Assembly (NCBI GenBank): GCA_002437905.1
Contig: DJRT01000010.1
Location: 47,173 to 111,172, forward strand
Reading direction: 5' to 3'
Source of the DNA: Ruminococcaceae bacterium UBA6353
Lineage (GTDB): Bacteria > Bacillota > Clostridia > Oscillospirales > Acutalibacteraceae
DNA: 64,000 bases
Under the pieces are notes generated by a model. The model was given only the letters and a program-made list of their open reading frames with translations. It ran no database searches and was not told the origin of the DNA. Position numbers and translations under genes: made by a program. This document shows, piece by piece, positions 37,106 to 45,789 of this stretch. Numbering within the stretch: the first letter of the stretch is position 1; the number at the start of each line of letters is the position of its first letter.

Positions 37106-37725
37106 AAAAGCTGTTATGTCTGCTGCTGGCCGCCACGCTGCTGTTCGGTGCAGCGGCCTGCGGCAAACCGCAAAACACCGCCCCGGTCAATAGCCCCGTG
37201 AGCACACCAGGGACGGAAAGCTCCACCGACACCGCCGGGCGGGTGCTGGTCCTGTACTTTTCCGCCACCGGCTCCACCAAGGCCGTTGCCGAGTACATTG
37301 CTGCCGCAGCCGGCGGCACGCTGTTTGCCATCACCCCGGCAGAGCCGTACACACAGGCCGACCTCAACTGGTCGGATCCGGACAGCCGCGTCTGCCGTGA
37401 GCACGATGCGCCCGAAAGCCGCCGCATCGCCCTGGAACAAACAGCGGTGCCGGATTGGCAGAGCTATGACACGGTATACATCGGCTACCCCATCTGGTGG
37501 GGGATCGCCGCATGGCCGGTCAACAGCTTTGCGGCGGCCAATGATTTTACCGGAAAAACGGTTATCCCCTTCTGCACCTCCGCCTCGTCCGGGCTTGGCA
37601 GCAGCGGCACGCTGCTGGCGGAGGCTGCCGGAACCGGCCGCTGGCTGGAGGGCATCCGCTTTGCCTCCGGTGCCGACGAAGCCACGGTGGCTGCGTGGGT
37701 ACAAACCGTGCAGGCCGCACAATAA
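37102..37725 (+). CDS. Flavodoxin-like lipoprotein
   Basis: A 207-residue protein. It has a lipoprotein signal (MKKLLCLLLAATLLFGAAAC, lipidated Cys near residue 20) and a Ser/Thr/Pro linker. A flavodoxin fold follows: FSATGSTKAVAEYIA near 52-66 is the FMN phosphate loop, and YPIWWGIAAWPVNSF near 130 is typical of the flavodoxin_4 group. It is anchored outside the cytoplasmic membrane, so it could move electrons to extracytoplasmic quinones. The frame extends upstream inside the CMD gene, but ATG 37102 fits the signal peptide. Confidence 0.9.
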   Translation: MKKLLCLLLAATLLFGAAACGKPQNTAPVNSPVSTPGTESSTDTAGRVLVLYFSATGSTKAVAEYIAAAAGGTLFAITPAEPYTQADLNWSDPDSRVCREHDAPESRRIALEQTAVPDWQSYDTVYIGYPIWWGIAAWPVNSFAAANDFTGKTVIPFCTSASSGLGSSGTLLAEAAGTGRWLEGIRFASGADEATVAAWVQTVQAAQ

Positions 37726-37744
37726 AATCTTCTCTACCATAGGG

Positions 37745-37783
37745 CGGAAGGGCTCCCCGATACCGGGAAGCCCTTCCGTTTTC
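37745..37783. terminator. Terminator between the flavodoxin operon and spoIIR
   Basis: Stem CGGAAGGGCT (37745-37754) with AGCCCTTCCG (37769-37778) plus inner pairs, followed by TTTTCG. The genes on both sides converge here. Confidence 0.85.
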
Positions 37784-37786
37784 GCA

Positions 37787-38404
37787 TCACTTACTCTGTA
37801 CAGACCGGTCGCTCCGTCTGACCAGCCACTCAAACCACTCCACCAGCTTAAAGCGCGCTACATAGCGCCGGCCGCCGGTTACCAGCTCCTGCTGCGGATC
37901 GCTAAGCACCTGCTGCAGCGCACCACCGTCCGTGGCGGCACCAAGGCACATCGGCGGAAACACCACGCACCACCAATTGTGTCCCTGGCCGCTGCCAATG
38001 GTCAGGCGCACGGCGTCATACATGCCGGCCGGCATGGTCACCGTATCATATCGGCGGGTGGTAAAGTACATCCGGCAGAGCTGCACCTGCACCGGGTAGG
38101 CATACCCAGCCTGCTGCACCGTCTGCTGCGCCACCGCCTGCAGCCGGGGCAGCTGCTGCTGCGCCAGCGCCCTGGCCTCGGCCGCATTTGTTGCCTCATC
38201 CAGCCACCCGGCGGCAGCGGCCGTTACGGCGTCCCGCACCTGCAGCTTCAGCTGCTGATCCGCCTCGCTATCGGAATTGGCCAGGATATGCAGGCGCAGC
38301 ACACGGCTGCGGATGCCCTGACACTCACCGTACAGACCGCACAGCGACAGCACCATACTCAGCACCAGCGCACCGCAAACTGCTTGTATCCACCGCTTTT
38401 TCAT
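37787..38404 (-). CDS. spoIIR: Stage II sporulation protein R
   Basis: A 205-residue secreted protein. An N-terminal signal or anchor (residues 5-25) is followed by the SpoIIR-typical RLHILANSDSEADQQLKLQVRDAV at about 37-60. HNWWCVVFPPMCLG near 140 is another family hallmark. SpoIIR is made in the forespore under sigma-F and triggers SpoIIGA cleavage of pro-sigma-E in the mother cell. Its presence indicates a spore-forming lineage. The ATG follows a T run of the ispE terminator, and the SD lies in that hairpin. Confidence 0.92.
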   Translation of the reverse strand: MKKRWIQAVCGALVLSMVLSLCGLYGECQGIRSRVLRLHILANSDSEADQQLKLQVRDAVTAAAAGWLDEATNAAEARALAQQQLPRLQAVAQQTVQQAGYAYPVQVQLCRMYFTTRRYDTVTMPAGMYDAVRLTIGSGQGHNWWCVVFPPMCLGAATDGGALQQVLSDPQQELVTGGRRYVARFKLVEWFEWLVRRSDRSVQSK

Positions 38405-38410
38405 GAAAAA

Positions 38411-38449
38411 AACCGTCCTTTCCTGCTTTTCAGTAAGCAGTATGGACGG
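38411..38449 (-). terminator. ispE terminator overlapping the spoIIR ribosome binding site
   Basis: On the minus strand CCGTCC and GGACGG pair (38444-38449 with 38413-38418), with an inner CTGCTT/AAGCAG stem, then TTTTTTT ending 1 nt before the spoIIR ATG. The AAAGGA of spoIIR is part of the 3' arm. Confidence 0.7.
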
Positions 38450-38461
38450 CTTTTTCCAGTT

Positions 38462-39340
38462 TTATACAGTTTTTTCCACGCTCACCACCGGTGCGCCGCA
38501 GGGACGGCAGAGAAAGGCCACCGGACAGCACTGTGCCAGCGCCGCCACGCAGCGCTCCGCCTGCGCCACCGCCTGCGGCGGAAACAGCGCAAACACGGCC
38601 GAGCCGCTGCCGGTCATCTGGCTGCACAGCGGCGAAAAGGCCGCCATCTGTTCGCGGATCGCCCGCACCTGCGGCAGTGCCAGCGCCGGTTCAAAAACAT
38701 TGCCCATCTGCCGGCATAGGCCGGCAAGATCCCCCTGCCGCAGCGCCTCCAGGGCCGGCGAAAGCGCCGGGTGGCCGGCCACCGGCGCTGCATCCAGCCG
38801 TGCATACGCCTCGGCGGTGGAAACCCCCTGTTCCGGCTGCGCAACAGCAATCACGCAATCCGGCAGTGCCGGCAGGGGGGTCAGCTTCTCCCCCACACCG
38901 GCGGCCAGCGCCGTACCGCCCAACAGGCAGAACGGCACATCCGCTCCCAGCGACAGTCCTAATGCATACAGCTGCTCCGGCGGCAGCGCCGTGCCATACA
39001 GCGCATCCAGCGCCAGCAGGGCCGCGGCGCCATCGGCACTGCCGCCGCCCATGCCCGCCTGCTGCGGAATGCGCTTGTGCAGCGTCATATGCACCCCACC
39101 GGCAATGCCGGTATGGGCAAAGAAGCGTTCGGCCGCGCGATAGGCGATATTCTGCTCCGGCGGACATGGCGCGCTGCCCACCGTATCCAGCCGGATATCC
39201 TGTGCCGGCTCCGCCGTCAGTGTGTCGCAGCGATCCACCGCCTGCATGATACTGCACAGCTCATGGTAGCCATCCGGCCGGCGGCCGGTCACATCCAGCG
39301 TCAAATTCAGCTTGGCCGGTGCCTGCACCGTCACCCGCAT
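38462..39340 (-). CDS. ispE: 4-diphosphocytidyl-2-C-methyl-D-erythritol kinase
   Basis: A 292-residue GHMP kinase of the MEP isoprenoid pathway. APAKLNLTLDVTGRRPDGYHEL at residues 7-28 is the substrate-binding signature, and PQQAGMGGGSADGAAAL near 90 the glycine-rich ATP loop. SQMTGSGSAVFALF near 255 is the third GHMP motif. It works upstream of IspH, also encoded in this window. The start overlaps the aminotransferase end by 10 bp. Confidence 0.95.
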   Translation of the reverse strand: MRVTVQAPAKLNLTLDVTGRRPDGYHELCSIMQAVDRCDTLTAEPAQDIRLDTVGSAPCPPEQNIAYRAAERFFAHTGIAGGVHMTLHKRIPQQAGMGGGSADGAAALLALDALYGTALPPEQLYALGLSLGADVPFCLLGGTALAAGVGEKLTPLPALPDCVIAVAQPEQGVSTAEAYARLDAAPVAGHPALSPALEALRQGDLAGLCRQMGNVFEPALALPQVRAIREQMAAFSPLCSQMTGSGSAVFALFPPQAVAQAERCVAALAQCCPVAFLCRPCGAPVVSVEKTV

Positions 39341-40506
39341 AGTCCGTTCTCCGCCAAAAAGGCACGGATGCGCTCCAGCGCCTCCTGGATATGCTTCAGC
39401 GAATAGCAGTAGGAAATACGCACAAAGCCCTCGCCGCTGGTGCCGAACGCCGTGCCGGGGATCACCGCCACATGCTTTTCCTTCAGCAGACGCTCACAGA
39501 ATTCCTCTGAGGTCATCCCGGTGGCCGCAATGGAGGGGAACACATAAAAAGCCCCCTCCGGCTCAAAGCAGGTCAGGCCGAGGCTATTCAGGCCGTCCAC
39601 GATCAGGCGGCGGCGCATATCGTATTCCTCCCGCATGGCCACCACATCCCCATCGCCGTTCTGCATCGCCTCAATGGCCGCATACTGGGCGGTAGTAGGT
39701 GCGCACATGATGGCAAACTGGTGCAGCTTGGTCATCATTTTCAGGATCGGTGCCGGCGCACAGGCATAGCCCAGTCGCCAGCCAGTCATGGCAAATGCCT
39801 TGGAAAATCCGCTGATCAGCACGGTGCGCTCCTGCATATCCGGCAGCGAGGCAATGCTCACATGCTGCCGGCCGTAGGTCAGCTCCCCGTAGATCTCATC
39901 CGAGAGCACCATAATATCCGTTCCCCGCAGCACGGCAGCGATCTGCTCCAGCTCCTCCCGCGGCATAATGGCGCCGGTCGGGTTATTGGGGTATGGCAGC
40001 ACCAGCAGCTTGGTGCGCGGGGTGATGGCTGCCCGCACGGTCTCCGCCTGCAGGCGGAATGCGTCCTCGGCCCTGGTTACCAGCGGCACCGGCACACCGC
40101 CCGCCATACGGGTCAGCGGCTCATAGCACACAAAGCACGGCTCCGGGATCAGCACCTCATCACCGGGACAAACCAGCGTGCGGAAAGCAAGGTCGATCGC
40201 CTCACTGCCGCCCACGGTGACCAGCACCTCTGTCTTTGGCTCATACACCATGCCGCTGTGCCGCTGCACATAGGCGGCTATCGCCTGCCGCAGCGGCAGC
40301 ATACCGGCATTGGCGCTGTACCAGGTTTTGCCCTTTTCCAGCGTGCGGATACCCTCCTGCCGGATATGCCAGGGGGTGGAAAAATCCGGTTCGCCAACCG
40401 ACAGGGAGATCACATCCTCCATCTCGGCGGCAATATCAAAGAACTTCCGGATGCCGGAGGGCTTAAGCTCCTGCAGCGTTCCGTTCATGAGCTTTTCGTA
40501 ATTCAT
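39331..40506 (-). CDS. PLP-dependent class I aminotransferase (AlaT-like)
   Basis: A 391-residue fold-type I aminotransferase. The PLP lysine is in SGFSKAFAMTGWRLGY near 235, with PNNPTG near 170, LSDEIYGELTY near 200 and the C-terminal substrate Arg in VRISYC near 365. Coupled by a 4-bp overlap to an Lrp/AsnC regulator, as in the Bacillus subtilis alaR-alaT pair. Alanine aminotransferase is therefore the best guess; an aromatic or methionine aminotransferase cannot be excluded. Confidence 0.9.
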   Translation of the reverse strand: MNYEKLMNGTLQELKPSGIRKFFDIAAEMEDVISLSVGEPDFSTPWHIRQEGIRTLEKGKTWYSANAGMLPLRQAIAAYVQRHSGMVYEPKTEVLVTVGGSEAIDLAFRTLVCPGDEVLIPEPCFVCYEPLTRMAGGVPVPLVTRAEDAFRLQAETVRAAITPRTKLLVLPYPNNPTGAIMPREELEQIAAVLRGTDIMVLSDEIYGELTYGRQHVSIASLPDMQERTVLISGFSKAFAMTGWRLGYACAPAPILKMMTKLHQFAIMCAPTTAQYAAIEAMQNGDGDVVAMREEYDMRRRLIVDGLNSLGLTCFEPEGAFYVFPSIAATGMTSEEFCERLLKEKHVAVIPGTAFGTSGEGFVRISYCYSLKHIQEALERIRAFLAENGLCG

Positions 40507-40976
40507 ATCTGGCCTCTCTCATCCACATCCCCGTCCACAAAAAGGACGCCTTTTTCCTTATAGGTCTTCAGCACAAAGTGGGTGGCCGTGGAAAGAACGC
40601 CATCCAGCGGCGACAGCCGCTTGGCCACAAACATCGCCACATCGCGGAAAGAGCGGCCGGTGATGGTCACCGACAGATCATAGCCACCGGACATCAGCTT
40701 GAGGCTCTCCACCTCGTCAAAGGCCATAATGGCCTCCGCCACGGCGTCAAAGCCACGGTCCTTGGAGGGGGCGATCTGCAGATCAATCACCGCAGTAACA
40801 TACTCGCGGTCGGTCTTATCCCAGTCGATCAGGGCCTTATAGCCGCGCACCACGCCGGCCTTCTCCAGGGTAGACAGGCGCTCCTCCACCTCTGCCTTGG
40901 ACAGACCCAGCATCACCGCCAGCTGCTCGGCAGACATCCGGGCATCGGTATCCAACAGTTTCAACAGCTTATCCAT
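40503..40976 (-). CDS. Lrp/AsnC-family transcriptional regulator
   Basis: A 157-residue protein with an N-terminal helix-turn-helix (MSAEQLAVMLGLSKAEVEERLSTLEK, residues 14-40) and a C-terminal RAM domain for amino-acid sensing (VTAVIDLQIAP, then GGYDLSVTITG). First gene of the aminotransferase-ispE block and probably its regulator. GAAAGGATG is about 12 bp before the ATG. Confidence 0.92.
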   Translation of the reverse strand: MDKLLKLLDTDARMSAEQLAVMLGLSKAEVEERLSTLEKAGVVRGYKALIDWDKTDREYVTAVIDLQIAPSKDRGFDAVAEAIMAFDEVESLKLMSGGYDLSVTITGRSFRDVAMFVAKRLSPLDGVLSTATHFVLKTYKEKGVLFVDGDVDERGQI

Positions 40977-41009
40977 TGTTTATCTCATCCTTTCGGTTTT
41001 GGTACATCT

Positions 41010-41225
41010 TCAGGCCTTTGGCGGCTGCTTTTTCGGCAGCGGGGTACGGTTACCCTGCTCATCCACCAGCAGGATGCTGTCCAGCTGCCCCTCCAGCGTG
41101 CGTCGGAAATCGGCCAGATAGGCCTCCCGCAGCGCCTGCTGCTCGGCGGCCTCCTCCGGGGTCAGCCCGCTCTCCCGCTTCTTTTTGGCCAGCGCATTGA
41201 TGCGTGCAATCCGTTCCTTGTTCAC
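41010..41225 (-). CDS. DUF896 family small protein (YnzC-like)
   Basis: A 71-residue protein. IARINALAKKKRESGLTPEEAAEQQALR is the DUF896 hallmark, two antiparallel helices. The Bacillus member YnzC is SOS-associated; the function is unknown. It starts with a GTG that overlaps the deacetylase stop (GTGA), so the two are translationally coupled. Confidence 0.9.
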   Translation of the reverse strand: MNKERIARINALAKKKRESGLTPEEAAEQQALREAYLADFRRTLEGQLDSILLVDEQGNRTPLPKKQPPKA

Positions 41226-42166
41226 CGGTTCTTTGTCTCCTTATTCTGTGCCGCCTGCGCGGCGGTAAAGATCTTGTTGAAATAGGTGCGGCTATCCGTC
41301 CCGCTCGGCCGCAGGTAGCGGCCGAGGCCATACAGGCAGTCCGGCTGCCGCGTGATACGGTTGATACGGCTTTCGCAGGTCAGGGTACCGCGGAAGCCCA
41401 TCTCCCGGATGATTGCCTTGGCCTCATCGCAGATGGCACCGTAGGGGTAGGTAAACACCGTGGGGGTGACCCCCGCATTCTGTGTCAGCAGCTGCTGTGC
41501 CGTGGTCAGATCCTGCTGCAGCGCCAGCCGGTACTGCTCCGTCGTTTCCCCGGCGCGCTTGAGCGTACCCTTGCGTTTGCCGCTCTCGCAATAATGCATA
41601 TCATAGCTATGGCTCTGGATCTCCACCGCGCCGCTCTCCACCATCTCCCGGATCTGCGCCCAGGTAATATGGGAATAGACCAGATGATCCTGCTCCTGCG
41701 GTGAGTCGGAATACTGCTGTGACCAGCTGACCACCGGCGAGATCACCGCCCGCATACCGTACTTTTTCAGCAGCGGGTAGGCATAGAAATAATTGTTGTA
41801 ATACCCATCGTCAAATGTCAGCATGATGGGCTTTTCCGGCAGCGGCGTTCCCTCGCTGACATAGGCCAGCAGATCCGCCATCACGATTGTCTCATAGCCG
41901 GCCGAGCGTATGTACTCCAGATCCTTTTCAAACTGCGTTGCCGAGATCACATAGCGCCCGATCCGGGCAGGATCCTCCAATATGCCGTGGTACATGACGA
42001 TCGGCAGGCAGACAGCCGGCGCCGTGCCGGTTGTTTCAGCAGCCACGGCAGCTGCCGGACGGCGGCTGCTCAGCACCGCCTCGCCCACGCCGGCCACCGC
42101 CAGCAGAGCCACCAGCACCAGCAGCCCGGCGTCCCGCCATTTATGCCAATGAAATACACGATACAT
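41222..42166 (-). CDS. Membrane-anchored polysaccharide deacetylase
   Basis: A 314-residue protein. An N-terminal helix (residues 12-32) anchors it outside the membrane. The NodB-type domain has TFDDGYYNN near 115 (catalytic Asp and metal Asp), HSYDMHY near 180 (metal His) and TYPYGA near 240. Likely substrate is peptidoglycan or another GlcNAc polymer at the cell surface. ATG 42166 follows GAGGTGA by 7 bp; a longer start at 42193 has no clear site. Confidence 0.9.
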   Translation of the reverse strand: MYRVFHWHKWRDAGLLVLVALLAVAGVGEAVLSSRRPAAAVAAETTGTAPAVCLPIVMYHGILEDPARIGRYVISATQFEKDLEYIRSAGYETIVMADLLAYVSEGTPLPEKPIMLTFDDGYYNNYFYAYPLLKKYGMRAVISPVVSWSQQYSDSPQEQDHLVYSHITWAQIREMVESGAVEIQSHSYDMHYCESGKRKGTLKRAGETTEQYRLALQQDLTTAQQLLTQNAGVTPTVFTYPYGAICDEAKAIIREMGFRGTLTCESRINRITRQPDCLYGLGRYLRPSGTDSRTYFNKIFTAAQAAQNKETKNR

Positions 42167-42224
42167 GATTTTATCACCTCTCTCCACATACATAGCAGAA
42201 ATCGGTGAAAAAATGCCGGTGGAT

Positions 42225-43463
42225 TTACTCCTCTGCGGCAGGGGTATCGTCCAGCAGCTCGGCTGCCTCGCTGCTGCTTAACGCCGTGACATCCTTCAGC
42301 TTGCGCTGGATCTGCCGGGTACGCACACCCACCAGTCGATCCAGCTCGGTATTGGCCTGTTCCAGCCGGGACTGTGCCCGCTGGATCACATCGCCGAAGG
42401 TATCAAACTCGGTGCGCACGGCGCCCAGCACCTTCCACACCTCGCCGGAGCGCTTCTGGATCGCCAGCGTGCGGAAGCCCATCTGCAGGCTGTTCAGCAC
42501 CGCCGCCATCGTGGTGGGGCCGGCAATGTTCACATGATATTCCCGCTGCAGGGTCTCCACCATGCCGCGGCGCACCACCTCGGCATACAGCCCCTCAATC
42601 GGCAGGAACATGATGCCGAAATCCGTTGTGCTGGGGGGCGCAAGATATTTGTCCCGGATATCCTTGGCAAAGCTGCGGATGCGCTGCTCCAGCACACTGC
42701 CCGCTGCCTTGACCTGCTCCGGGTCGCCTGTCTCATAGGCATCCAGCAGCTGCGCATAGGCATCCGCCGGGAATTTTGCGTCAATCGGCAGCCACACGGT
42801 GCCGTCATCGCTGCCCGGCAGCTTGACGGCATACTCGACAAAATTGGTGCTGCCCGGCTTGGTCTTCACATTGGCCTCATACTGCTCCGGAGACAGGATC
42901 TGCTCCAGAATAGCGCCAAGCTGGATCTCCCCCAGCACGCCGCGGGTCTTGACATTGGAGAGCACCTTTTTCAGGTCGCCCACACCGTTGGCCAGGGTCT
43001 TCATCTCACCAAGGCCGGCGTACACCTGCTCCAGCCGCTCATTCACCAGCCGGAAGGACTGGCTGATGCGGTCATTGAGGGTCTTCTGCAGCTTTTCATC
43101 CACCGTCTGGCGCATCTGATCCAGCTGCCGGCCGTTCTCCTGCCGGATGGTCTCCAGCTGCCCCGTAACCGCCTGCCGGATGGTCTCCAGGCTATCGGTC
43201 ACGGTCTTGTTGGCCGTACCCTGTGCCGTCAGCAGCACCTCGCTCATGCTCTGCACCGTCTGCTGGATTACGCGGGCGCTTTCCTGCCGGCTGGCGCGCT
43301 GCTCCTCGGTCAGCTGCGCCTGCATCCGCTCCAGCCGCTCTACCAGCTGCCGCTGTCCGGCAGCGTCCTCCTGCCGGCGGCGCAGAGCCGCCAGCTGGCA
43401 CACCGCTACGATCAGCAGCCCAACTGTGGCCAGCCCCAGACCGAGCAAAATGTATTCGGTCAT
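42225..43463 (-). CDS. rmuC: RmuC-family DNA recombination protein
   Basis: A 412-residue protein. It has an N-terminal membrane helix (5-25), a long coiled coil (about 30-160) and the RmuC domain, with GVLGEIQLGAILEQILSPEQYE near 180 and VWLPIDAKFPADAY near 225. RmuC limits recombination at inverted repeats, probably as a nuclease-like protein. Standalone between the deacetylase and DUF624 genes. Confidence 0.93.
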   Translation of the reverse strand: MTEYILLGLGLATVGLLIVAVCQLAALRRRQEDAAGQRQLVERLERMQAQLTEEQRASRQESARVIQQTVQSMSEVLLTAQGTANKTVTDSLETIRQAVTGQLETIRQENGRQLDQMRQTVDEKLQKTLNDRISQSFRLVNERLEQVYAGLGEMKTLANGVGDLKKVLSNVKTRGVLGEIQLGAILEQILSPEQYEANVKTKPGSTNFVEYAVKLPGSDDGTVWLPIDAKFPADAYAQLLDAYETGDPEQVKAAGSVLEQRIRSFAKDIRDKYLAPPSTTDFGIMFLPIEGLYAEVVRRGMVETLQREYHVNIAGPTTMAAVLNSLQMGFRTLAIQKRSGEVWKVLGAVRTEFDTFGDVIQRAQSRLEQANTELDRLVGVRTRQIQRKLKDVTALSSSEAAELLDDTPAAEE

Positions 43464-43495
43464 GCGTTTTTCCTCCTTGCAATCGCCGTCACGGC

Positions 43496-44470
43496 TCAGA
43501 TCGTGCTATCGTCCTCGTCGTCATCCTGCGTCTGCCGGCGGCCATGCTGCCGCAGCTCTTCCTCGCTGTACTGGCGCGGGATGGTGGTCGGTGCGGCAGC
43601 CGCCCGCTGATCCGAAAAAATCGGCTCGTCCGGCTCCGGCTCCTCCACCTCCAGGTTCAGATCCAGCCGCTGCTGCTTGTCCGCATCCGGATGCTCCGCA
43701 TAGTAGGGGTCGATCATCAGCCGCCGGATCACCGGAAAGATCGTGTACTGGATCAGCAGCGACCGGAAGCCCGGCAGCACCAGCACAAACAGCAGCAGCA
43801 CCAGCATATACACGATCATATAGGGCAAAAGCGCCAGCAGCAGGAATGCCGCAATGTAGATCAGCAGCAGCACGGCCGAGATCAGCAAATTCTGCTTAAG
43901 TCCCGCCGCGGAAAAGATCAGCGCGTTCCGGTAGATCTGCTTCAGACTCAGCCGGAAGGTCACCACCAGGAAAGGAATATAATACTTCATGAAGGTGAAA
44001 ACAACATAGCCAAACACGCTGACCCCGAACACGATATAGTTGAGCAGCCCCATTTTCATCGGCTCCGGCACGGTCTGCGAAGCGTCAAACAGCGTGATCA
44101 GCTCCGGAAACAGGCCAAAGGTGTAATAGCTGATATTGAACAGCAGCAGCCCGGTGACCACCAGATTGATCAACCCGCAGGCCAGGGCCTGTCCGCGGTT
44201 CTTGCGGATCGTCTCAAAGAAATCCGACCGCACAAAGGCATGCTTCTGCCGGGAAAAATTGCGGGTAACAAAGGTCAGACCGACCTGTGCCCAGCCGCAG
44301 GTAACCACCGGCAGGCTGACCAGCAGGTACAGCAGGCCGGCCTGCATCAGCTGCCAGAATTTCCGCCCGTAAATTTCAAAAAAGACCACCCACGCGCGCT
44401 TTTGCGGAGCATTTTTCTCCACCCCGGCGCCTTCCTTGGTATAATCAAACAAACCGAAAAAACCGGCCAC
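43496..44470 (-). CDS. DUF624 (YesL-like) membrane protein
   Basis: A 324-residue protein. An N-terminal region with FFGLFDYTKEGAGVEKNAP precedes about six membrane helices with the DUF624 pattern LLYLLVSLPVVTCGWAQVGLTFVTRNFSR. The cytoplasmic tail is Gln/Glu/Asp-rich and ends DDDEDDSTI. YesL-type proteins neighbour carbohydrate and envelope genes, with no known activity. GTG 44470 is preceded by AAAGGAG at 8 bp. Confidence 0.85.
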   Translation of the reverse strand: MAGFFGLFDYTKEGAGVEKNAPQKRAWVVFFEIYGRKFWQLMQAGLLYLLVSLPVVTCGWAQVGLTFVTRNFSRQKHAFVRSDFFETIRKNRGQALACGLINLVVTGLLLFNISYYTFGLFPELITLFDASQTVPEPMKMGLLNYIVFGVSVFGYVVFTFMKYYIPFLVVTFRLSLKQIYRNALIFSAAGLKQNLLISAVLLLIYIAAFLLLALLPYMIVYMLVLLLFVLVLPGFRSLLIQYTIFPVIRRLMIDPYYAEHPDADKQQRLDLNLEVEEPEPDEPIFSDQRAAAAPTTIPRQYSEEELRQHGRRQTQDDDEDDSTI

Positions 44471-44501
44471 AAATTCCACTCCTTTGTCTTGATGTTCCCT
44501 T

Positions 44502-45143
44502 TCACGGCAGCAGACCGGCAAAAACCGTGCGCAGCAGCACATTGACCAGCCCCGTTGCCAGCGCCAGTGCCAGAAACAGCAAAAAGCGCAGGCAATACAG
44601 CCGAAAGCGCGGCCACAGCGCGCCCGGTGCCGCATCGGCCAGCGCCGCCGGTTCCGCCGGCAGCAGCTGCCGGCTGAGCTGCAGCGACAGCCGCAGGCTC
44701 TCGGCACCGGCCATGGTCAGCACAGCCGCGCACAGCAGGCCGTGCGGCAGGATAACCGCCGCCACCGCTGCCACCCCCGTACGGCCGAGGGAATAATAGT
44801 ACGCCTCCGTCAGGCCGAGGCCGATTCCCTGCAGCAGGGGGGCCAGCAGCACAAACGGGGCGCCGCACGGCCACAGGCCGAGCAAGAACAGCGCCGCCAA
44901 CAGCAGCAGCTCCGAAAACACCGCCCCGGACAGGGCGCCCAATCCGTTTTTCAGCCCGCCGGTCACACCACTGACCCGCAGCAGACTGCCCCAATCGCGG
45001 GTGATATGCGGCGCAACGGTCATATAGGCGATCACACCGATCGCCGCCCCCAGCAAAAACAGCCCCATAAAGGGGAACAGCCGGCGGTTCCCCGCCAGAA
45101 AATCGGTCATTGCCCGCCGCCGGCGGGTGGTTGTCCTTTTCAT
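44502..45143 (-). CDS. SpoIIM-like (stage II sporulation protein M family) membrane protein
   Basis: A 213-residue protein with a basic N-terminus (KRTTTRRRR) and five to six helices. The GTGVVAV-type motif is replaced by WPCGAPFVLLAPLLQGIGLGL near 95 and VILPHGLLCAAVLTMAGAESLRL near 135, the region that defines the SpoIIM/DUF95 family (LPHG..E). In bacilli SpoIIM works in the engulfment complex DMP. Here it may be that protein or a paralogue. It starts at 45143 (SD AAGGAAGGG); 45149 is an alternative. Confidence 0.8.
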   Translation of the reverse strand: MKRTTTRRRRAMTDFLAGNRRLFPFMGLFLLGAAIGVIAYMTVAPHITRDWGSLLRVSGVTGGLKNGLGALSGAVFSELLLLAALFLLGLWPCGAPFVLLAPLLQGIGLGLTEAYYYSLGRTGVAAVAAVILPHGLLCAAVLTMAGAESLRLSLQLSRQLLPAEPAALADAAPGALWPRFRLYCLRFLLFLALALATGLVNVLLRTVFAGLLP

Positions 45144-45208
45144 GGGCATCCCTTCCTTTCCTGTTACTGTATGCTATGCAGAAGGGAAAGAAAAAAGACC
45201 GGAAAAGC

Positions 45209-45247
45209 AAAGTCCGCCGGCCATGCGGCTGCACGGCGGCGGACTTT
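45209..45247 (-). terminator. Terminator of the yajC/TIGR04086 unit
   Basis: Stem AAAGTCCGCCG (45209-45219) with CGGCGGACTTT (45237-45247). On the minus strand it is followed by TGCTTTTCC, between the TIGR04086 stop and the SpoIIM-like start. Confidence 0.75.
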
Positions 45248-45302
45248 TCACAGCTCAGCACCGGTCAATAGCGGCCGTTCCGAGAAAAGGGAGAAACGGC
45301 GC

Positions 45303-45701
45303 TCAGTGCCGGCGGCAATTGACGCCCAGCACGCCACCCAGACCGCCGGCCACGATCAGCACCGCCAGCTTAAGCACGGCAGTGCCGCCGCTGACACCGC
45401 TGTAACGGATAAACCCGGCCAGCAGGATCAGCAGATACAGCACCAGACCGCACAGTGCCCCCACCGCCAGGCCACGCTGCCCGGCCGCGGCCGCGGCCGC
45501 GAGACCGCCGGCAAAAGCCCCGGCTGCCGCCGCGGCAATGGCCAGCGGCAGCACCGCCGCACGGGGCACATCCACTGTGCGCACCAGGGCTGCCATCAGC
45601 AGCAGCGCTGCAACGCAGACGATCACTCCAATCGCCGTCCCCACCAGCAGCGGCCGCAGCCACTGCCGGGCAAAGGAGGGCGTTCTGTCCCGCGACTCCA
45701 T
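45303..45701 (-). CDS. TIGR04086 family membrane protein
   Basis: A 132-residue protein with four hydrophobic helices rich in Ala and Gly (VGTAIGVIVCVAALLLMAAL and others), ending near LGGVLGVNCRRH. Members are typically found next to yajC in Clostridia, as here. GGGGAGGAACCGAGG precedes the ATG. No assigned function. Confidence 0.88.
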   Translation of the reverse strand: MESRDRTPSFARQWLRPLLVGTAIGVIVCVAALLLMAALVRTVDVPRAAVLPLAIAAAAAGAFAGGLAAAAAAGQRGLAVGALCGLVLYLLILLAGFIRYSGVSGGTAVLKLAVLIVAGGLGGVLGVNCRRH

Positions 45702-45789
45702 CCTCGGTTCCTCCCCGTTTTCATCATTTGGTTTTCATCCACAATGTATGATGCAAACGGGGAAAATATGCAATCCGCTGTGCAGCGGA

